From positions 434,001-498,000 of the forward strand of contig JAILYB010000211.1 in the NCBI GenBank assembly GCA_021437785.1: DNA of 64,000 nt, given 5' to 3'. Below the pieces are notes generated by a model. That model saw nothing but the letters and a program-made list of their open reading frames with translations. It was not told where the DNA came from and did no database searches. Shown piece after piece: positions 57,187-64,000 of this stretch. The DNA is from Rhodomyrtus psidioides. Taxonomy: Eukaryota; Streptophyta; Magnoliopsida; Myrtales; Myrtaceae. The position numbers were made by a program, and so were the translations under genes. How positions within the stretch are numbered: position 1 is the stretch's first letter; the number at the start of each line of letters is the position of its first letter.

Positions 57187-59452
57187 TGTGACATTCTGAA
57201 TTCTGACATCTCTCGAGACTATTGAATGGAAGGATATCGATCGTGTATTACAGTTATAACTCGCTCGGAGTTGGCCACTCTAGAGTTAACTGACCAAAAG
57301 GGAAAGACTAACGCGGAGTCGGGTACGTGGACCTGGGGGATTTGAATGAGAAATGGCACTTTGACGTAAGGATTGTCGAGGGAATATTTTGGGCCAGCAG
57401 AGATCGATCTAGGAACGATCATGGAATGTATTGCTAGCATTATACGTTGGGACGCGGGTGATTCCGCTTAACCAATGTGTAGTTTGCGAGAATTTCCTTT
57501 ATCGGATTCCGATGATCAGGACCGCATGAGCTAGCGATAAACCCTCGCAATTACATGACAACCAAAATTGCCACGGCCTGAGAAAAATCCCAAGGTCGAT
57601 ACGCGTAGCACATGTAAGAGTCGCCCATCAGTTTAAGATAAATTGGAATTACAGTCGACGAGAGCTCGACATGAAAATGGACCTCGAGATTGGGGTATTG
57701 GAAATTGAAGAATTCCAACATTTGAATTGAAATGGACGTCGCCTCATCGAGGGCAATTTAGATTAGAAAAATGAAATTTCGGATGACATGTGCAAAATGA
57801 CCATTTTACCCCTTACGCCTTGTCCTTGTCTTAAGATTTCTAGAAGGGTATTTTGGTCTTTTTGGATTCCCCTAGCTGCCAAAAATGGGAGGAAAAATTG
57901 ATCAATGAAAGTCAATGGTGGACCAAAGACCATCTAGAAGCAATGCCATGTGTCATTGTGAGAACAAAGCTTATCCTTATAGCATTAATTACCAATCTTG
58001 TCACTTGACCCCAATTATTTGAGGAACACTTCCCCTAACCCATCTTCCGCCGTGCCCCTCTTCCACTCCCTCATTTCCCTTTCAATTTTCTTCTTTTTCC
58101 TCTCTCGGCCGAGAAGCTCTCTCACGAACAAACAAAAACTGATTCACTGTTCTGACCATAACTTTGTCATCCGAGATTGGATTGAGGTAAACCCACCGCC
58201 ATCCGAAAGATTATCGTCTTTCCATTCCAACAAGGTATTATAAGCTCAATTTGGCCCAGTATTTCTTCCTGTAGGTCTGTTTGAATGGACAAAGATCAGA
58301 ATCTGATCCGATTTTGGAGAGAATCCATTTTTGGGGGCTTCCGGACTTCAAATGGCCCCAAATTTTCGGTGAGTTACTTTAAACTCATAGAATAAGAGTT
58401 TAACAAGCTGAGATTAAGATTTTGTTGGAGTTAAAATAGATTTTGATGGAGTAAATGACTTGGTTTTGTAAGGGCAGAAACTGCCCAATTACTGTCCGGG
58501 TGGAACCGAACCATTGGGAGGCTCTTGGAAGTGTCGCCTTGCTATGGATTGTTTGGTAAGGCCTCTATTGATATTGTATGATGTGTTGACAAGGAGATCT
58601 TGCAAATAATTGGAGTTTAGAAGTGTTTAAAGGGCTGATTTGAGGTGAAAACCGAAAATCGTGTAAATCTAACCCTAGAGCGCACTAATTTTGAAATGGC
58701 TCGTTCTAGGTCGTCCGGTGTCCAAATTGAGCTCCATTTTCGATCACGCGTCCATAAGACCTTGAAGGATAAGGCTATATGAGTAGATTTCTTAAAAGGT
58801 CAACAGATCAATACCAGTTTATTCGGGACTGAATCTGGTCGTGGAAGGCCAATATGGATAGCTTGGTGCCGCGACGTTGTGTCGCGCGTTTTGTGAAAAT
58901 TGCTTGGCCTTGGCTTGAGGTAAGTTATGCCTAAACCTCTATTAGGATGATATGTTACTAAAGGATGGAGTTTTGAGTTGGATTGAATGATTTCATGAAC
59001 TAATTCTGTGAGAGGCGTGAGGAAACCCAAATCTGCCCTATTTTGATGAATTGAGCTTGAGTGGTTTTATGACATGAAAATTATGAAATCAAGGTTGAAC
59101 TGAGGAGTCTTAATTCGGTTGTGGCATGTGATTGGGCCATTTGGCGTGCTTTGTGGAAATTCTCATTTGTTTGAATGCATTAAGCGGATTGGTTTACCAA
59201 TCGAGTCTTGAGATAACTTGTGAATGATCAAATTTGAGATTTGATCGATTTGAGCTGAATGATGCTTGTGTTTTACTGAGAGTTTCATAATGAGAAGTGT
59301 GTTTTGTTCAGTTGAGGGGCATTTGAAACGGATGCCTTATTTTGGCGATGAATTTCATGAGTTGTTCTTGAATGATGAATTTTGAGGCGTGAATTGTTTT
59401 CTTTAAATGAAAATCTGAGGCTTTCTATAATTGAAATGTTTATGAATAAAAT

Positions 59453-59585
59453 GGCATGTGGGATCGCCGAAGAAATGATATGTGCGCTGGCGTGTGGGAT
59501 CGCCGATGGCGTATGGGATCGCTGGGAAAAATTATAAGTGACTGGCATGTGGGATCGCCAATGGCGTGTGGGAACGCCAAGGAAT
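59453..59585. repeat. GGCGTGTGGGATCGCC repeat in LTR H
   Basis: Five units of GGC(G/A)TGTGGGATCGCC at about 20-45 bp spacing. GGCG and CGCC of a unit can pair. The array is not evident in the LTRs of C. Confidence 0.8.
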
Positions 59586-59639
59586 TATGAAATTTGGCCA
59601 ATGTATTAGGAGGGAGTTACTCCCATTTGACCTGACGAG

Positions 59640-59805
59640 GTCGTGCGACTAGAGAGTCCCATACTGACACGATTCATCTCGATTGAAAATGGGCGTCGAG
59701 AGTCGTATGGTGACGGAATTATCTCTAGGTCCGGACACGAGAGTTTCATATGTACCGACGGGTCATATGGAGATCGAATCATCTCGCAGCCCCAAGATGG
59801 GCGGC
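59640..59805. repeat. CTCGA hairpin array in LTR H
   Basis: Three to four GAATCATCTCG...CGAGAGT units equivalent to 32459-32720 and 49520-49760. The array has survived although most flanking sequence has diverged. Confidence 0.7.
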
Positions 59806-60616
59806 CCAAGAGGGGCGGATATGAAATGATATGTTTTCTAGGAAAATCAAAGAACGATTTGTGAGAAAATTGATTATGCCTCATATTTGGAAAGTTGCCT
59901 CATGAATTGAAATTGGCTCAGAAAGGGGCGTGAGAGCAAAGAATGTGTTTTCTGTAAATTTCAAGAAATGATACTTTTGAGAAAGAAATGAAAGCTGCCT
60001 CATGTTTTTGAATTAGAGTCGAGTGCTTACTTTAGAATGAAAACCCTGTCATTGTACAAAGCTTAGAGTTATCATGATTTTTCTTGACTGAGTCAAGCTA
60101 TATTGAAAGTACTGAAACACCATGTTTTGAAAAGTACCTCGTTTTGCCATGCCAAAGTTTTTAATTCCAAAATACCCTATTTTTCAAAATGTCTGGAGGT
60201 ACTGGCAGCCTAGTTTAGGGTTAGGTTTGACTTATTAGGATTATATATCTCACCTCGTCGTGGGACAACATTTTTAGGTCTTAGACGTAGGAAACCCGAG
60301 CTCGCCAGGGATTGGCATTCGATAAGGTCACTAGAAGAAATGGTTACGAATCCTTTTGTGACCTTAGGGTTGTAATGATGAATTAGGGGATTTAGATTTG
60401 CAATCTCTGATGTATGATTGATTATAAATGGTGTTCCACTTTGTCCTAAGTTATCTTGTGCTATTTTTATGTATGGAGTTGTTCTCGCTTTCGCATGCAT
60501 TCTTCATATAGGTCTGTAAGTTTTTGCCTTTGGTTCTTGGGAGATCATTGAAAGTGACGGCGAAGGTGGGATGCTCGCGTGCTCGCCGGGTTCGAGGCGT
60601 GACATCCTCGTTTAAG

Positions 60617-60633
60617 TGGTATCAGAGCAAGGT
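60617..60633 (+). other. Primer binding site of element H, initiator tRNA-Met type
   Basis: TGGTATCAGAGCAAGGT, a canonical match 12 nt after the LTR. Confidence 0.9.
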
Positions 60634-61925
60634 CAGCTCGATCCAATTTGATTGAGACTTGGAGTGATAAGGAGTGATGACTTGTGGACGATTAGATAGT
60701 GAGACCCTTAGGATTAAGTATTGATGGCTGAATCTCGAGGATTATATGCTTGAACTTGTGTTGCACTTTAATGGTTATAGTATCGATCTCAATTGATGAA
60801 TTTGAGTGGTGATATGATTGAGGTTCACGAGGAAGCAAACAGAAGTCGAGGAGCAATAAGCATGGTTTTGAAGTGTAAGCGTGTTTGAGGTTAATAGAGG
60901 ATTGCTTATGAGTAAATGGTCGATTTGATTTTATGATCGTGATTGTGACTTTGAGGTATATGGTTGATCCTAGGCAATTGATCCGTGAGATGGTCATTTG
61001 TGGAACTAGAAATCTTCTGTTGATAAGAATTGATCTAGAAGTGAATGTGATATGACGAGTAGTGAGGACGATCATTCAGTGTATGCGCTTGTGGCATTGA
61101 AATGAAAGTTGATGAAGGTGAATGCATGAGCTTATCATTATTAGACTTGATAAACTGTCGCTTGGTATGGGACAAGCTGATGGGATACCTACAAACAGTA
61201 ATGAAGCGTGTTATGGGACGTGTGGAATGTGACTCTCTGCGTAGATGCATAACTTGGGATAACCTGCAACGACCAGGTCTGACGAGGACGGGGAGTGTAC
61301 GCCGGGACAGAGAGGTTCGGACAAGGAGCGGCTCCTGGCAGGCTTCTAAGATAGCAAAGAGGCAGGAATAACCCAAGTCATAAATTGAAAGAGAGAGTCT
61401 AGGTATCGGATTGAGTCTAATTTTGGTTAAGAGATGTATTGCACCAAAGTGATCCCAACAGTGAATTTTCAAAAATTTCATGGCATTTGTAATGGCGTAT
61501 GTTATTGGCATGGTTAGGAGCTTCGTACATGGCAATGGATGTTGTTTGAAAAAGAAAATTGACGCGTGTGTTTGGCCTGTATGGCGAGTTTTGGCATTGA
61601 ATGCCGTTTGATTAGTATCTTGTGAATTGAGTTAGCCTGTTGAGTTATTGCTAAGTCACAGATACGTCTGGACTTAAGGTGCAAGCACTTGATCTAATGA
61701 ATTGTGACTAGAGAGTTTGCTTGGTAGATGGCGATTAGTTGAGAAATTGCCTAGTTGAGGCTGGCTGGATAAACGATTGCCAATTAAGGATTATTTCGAA
61801 TCCCTGAATGATTGACTGGTTGCCTGAGATTGCCATGATGTTGAGCAGCCTAAGACTGCTAGATTCGACATGATGTCTCAAGTCTTTAATTCCTGGAGGG
61901 AATTGCAGTGGTTCAAGTGCCCTGA
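60634..61925 (+). other. Leader of element H
   Basis: About 1.3 kb, longer than in C (~0.4 kb), so it probably contains an insertion of unknown origin within roughly 60730-61600. The last part (61660-61925) matches the leader of C. The 166-residue minus-strand frame at 61035-61535 has no recognisable domain. Confidence 0.5.
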
Positions 61926-63230
61926 GAACTTAATGAGGTCGAACGACCAGAGTATGGTCACTAGAGGAGCATTGGCTCGAGTATGCAAGATGTGAGAGGA
62001 CTCTAGAAATTGAAAGGAGTCGTGAGAACTGAGTAAAGATGAACAATTGAAGTATGAGCACTGGAAGAACATTTGGCTCAAGTTGGAAAAGTGTGCGAGA
62101 CCCAAGAAATGAAGGGGTCGTGAGAACTTGAATGGAAATAGGAATCTAAAAGGTGTGAGTAGACTTAATAAGGAGCTGCCATTGTTGCCTAAGTCACTGA
62201 GGTGACTGATGCTAGTACTGATGAATTAAGTGATGGAAGTCATAAGGAAGGTGACTCTAAGACTATTCGTTCTTAAATGGGAAATGTGGAAAAGAACCAC
62301 GAGAGCTTTGAATAACTTGTGAAGTAAATCATAAGGTTGAGATCGACGGAGGTTCGATAACAAAAGATGATTCTGAAACTGCCTTTCTCTGGATCGAGAA
62401 CTTGGAAAGGAACCTTAGGGATACTGAGTCCACTAAAGAAAGGAAGTAACTTTGGCAATTGTTAACCTTAAGAGGCTGCTGATGACTGGTGAAAGGTCGC
62501 CAAAGGAGGAATCTCCTTGAAGGCATGGTGCCTAATTGAATTGCCTTGTCAAATTGACTGACGAGAGGTACCTTTCTGATGCTACTCGAGAGTGAAGGTT
62601 GCATGAACTCCGATAACCTTGTAGGGACCTGAGGAAGGTCGACCACTATGAGACAGAGTTCTCAAGGTCGTCGAAATGTATTAAGGGTGATTAATGACCT
62701 TTTGAATGAGACGTAAAGTCCTTGAGTGAATCGAGGCTTAGAAGCCTTATGGCTAGTTATTATTCCTGATTATGAGGAACAGTAATGGATCCTAAGTGGA
62801 CAGTTGGAAGAGGTGTAAGTAAGAGCATTATCGCTCATGGATTACAAGTAAGGAAATTTTCATTTATGGAACATAAAACGCGCCTGTAAGGAATGGTCGT
62901 TACCTTGGCATAAGGCTTTTGGTGATTAACTTTTGCTGTCATGAGAAATATTAAGAAGACTGATGTGTCAGTCTGTCGGACCTTGTTGATTCTAATGAGA
63001 TTGGTTGAGATCGAACTGGAACCAATAGAAGTGGAGATTTCGAGTCGTTTTCCCTAAAAGATAGGGCGTTGTTCTTAAGAACGATGGACCATGAGATGGT
63101 CGTTGATGGAAAGAAAAGTGAACGGACTTGATAGTCCTAGCTGCTCGTGATTCTGATGGATGGTTGAGCAAGCAAAAAGGGCCGCTCGAATTATGACTGT
63201 AAGGTGGCTTGCTTTAATTTGATTCGAATA
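61926..63230 (+). pseudogene. Gag-protease remnant, element H
   Basis: Similarity to Gag of C is visible at nucleotide level but broken by many indels: CACTAGAGGAG-CATTGGCTCGAG near 61960 parallels the C gag start, 62440-62520 parallels the VTLAAYQL...NDWWK block, and 62620-62690 parallels the EVEFARLSK block. Near 63010-63180 words parallel protease, including a GATGGTTGAGCAAGC counterpart of MDWLSK. No zinc knuckle is evident, so part has been deleted. Confidence 0.6.
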
Positions 63231-63779
63231 TCCAAGGTGTGGATTTACGGAGACTGGGGAGGAACTTCGACCCGTAGGACCTTGTCACTTGAAGTGACTA
63301 AGTTATTGGGAAAAGAGTGTTGAATATGGTAGCATCTGAATCCTGGATAAAGGTACTGCTGTGGCGTAGGCTCCGAGATTGAAGTCTTATGGAACGAGAA
63401 AGACGAGGTGGATTCGAAGTAAAAGAATGTCACTGAAGTATATAGCTTCCTTCATAGGGTAAGAGACCCTAGTGTAGAAGGAAGAGAAAATCCTAAATAT
63501 CTTGGTGTTAAGGTTGAACGCCTGGATTAAGGATGTAGATGCAAAGCTTGAATGACTTCTGAGAATTAAGTTTGAGAGACTTGTCTTGTGGAAAATGTTG
63601 GATTCTGAGATAATGTCGACTTTCAGTCGAATGGGTTGAATTGAGACAAAGTCGCATTGGTTGGTTATGGAATCTAGCGTGTATGACACTGATGCTTCCT
63701 GAGGAAATAGTGACAAAAATGAACAAAATGCTGCATGGTTCAATTGGGGATCCACGGAAGCGGAGAAAGTCAAAACTTA

Positions 63780-64000
63780 TGCTCTCAAGTGGATGGTGTA
63801 AAGGACGGTTGGAATAATTCGACACCTGGTAGTGAGGAAACTGATGACGATCGAATCGAGTACTCAATAAATAATTGGATTGATCATTACTGTCTTGAGA
63901 GACGATGGTCGGATTCATTCAATGAGTCATGAAGAACACGAATGGCCTTTGAAAAGTATCATGTGGACCTTAAAGAAACACTCACTGGATGCGAGTTTCA
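63780..64000 (+). pseudogene. RT remnant, element H
   Basis: ACTGATGACGATCGAATCGAGTACTC at 63840-63866 corresponds to the FTDDILIYS catalytic block of C. 63945-63998 corresponds to the LRIVLQTLREHSLYAKF stretch that follows. The spacing from gag is shorter than in C. It continues past the edge. Confidence 0.6.

Larger units (their letters stand above)
57187..60604 (+). repeat. 5' LTR of element H (3418 bp)
   Basis: TGTGACATTCTGAATTC...GAGGCGTGACA, with the same ends as C. Aligned blocks include 57245-57300 with 38550-38600, 57590-57615 with 38915-38935 (GTCGATACGCGTAGC) and 60195-60240 with 33000-33040. It contains the CTCGA hairpin array and a GGCG...CGCC repeat. Confidence 0.87.
57187..64000 (+). 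mobile_element. Element H: second Tekay-like chromovirus, decayed, partial
   Basis: LTR 57187-60604, PBS, leader and eroded gag-pol that continues past the right edge. It shares LTR termini, PBS and leader words with element C but is clearly more diverged and degraded. It interrupts element G. Confidence 0.82.

Noticed and set aside
61035..61535. 166-residue minus-strand frame in the leader of H
   Set aside because: No recognisable domain, antisense to the element, and lies in non-coding leader. Length alone is weak evidence.

Overview
The window is plant nuclear DNA made almost entirely of nested LTR retrotransposons. No host protein-coding gene is recognisable. The lineages present (Tat/Ogre-like Ty3/gypsy with an extra RNase H, Tekay/Del-like chromoviruses with a chromodomain, TNT1-94-like Ty1/copia) and the retroelement-dense, AT-rich character point to an angiosperm, probably a eudicot with a moderately repeat-rich genome. 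I cannot name the species.

I read the layers as follows. Letters are mine. F is the oldest: a badly decayed copia element whose 3' half (RT, RNase H, 3' UTR with a MITE, 3' LTR) lies at 50470-~53160. C is a Tekay-like element (9074-50469, + strand) inserted in the RT region of F. Both of its LTRs are themselves broken by insertions. The 5' LTR of C holds A (1-9073, - strand; Tat-type, apparently non-autonomous, runs off the left edge) and B (9611-31991, - strand; a 22.4-kb Tat/Ogre-like element with TSD AGAAC and near-identical LTRs). The 3' LTR of C holds D (40058-48980, + strand; copia, TSD CAAAT, internally deleted). D in turn holds E (43897-46846, a solo Tat-type LTR, TSD ACTAT). Empty target sites for A, B and D are visible in the opposite LTR of C, which confirms the nesting.

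Element B is the most complete. Reading the minus strand it has 5' LTR (31991-28134), tRNA-Arg-type PBS, an orphan basic ORF, a plant-mobile-domain ORF, gag, protease with a G-patch-like segment, a candidate intron whose 5' splice site contains the protease-ORF stop codon, RT, a degenerate retroviral RNase H plus a second archaeal-type RNase H, integrase, a long 3' non-coding region with two tandem arrays, PPT and 3' LTR. It carries a few nonsense codons and one frameshift, so this copy is probably not autonomous as it stands.

The right third holds about 1.75 kb of unclassified sequence (53161-54911), a truncated minus-strand relative of D (G, 54912-57186), and a second, older Tekay-like element H (57187 to the right edge) with an intact-looking 5' LTR and PBS but a gag-pol eroded by indels. 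The most notable observations are a PBS region of B that matches about 50 nt of tRNA-Arg rather than the usual 18, a PBS-like 10-mer conserved inside the LTRs of all three Tat families, the stop codon embedded in the splice donor, and arrays of small hairpins in both Tekay and copia LTRs.
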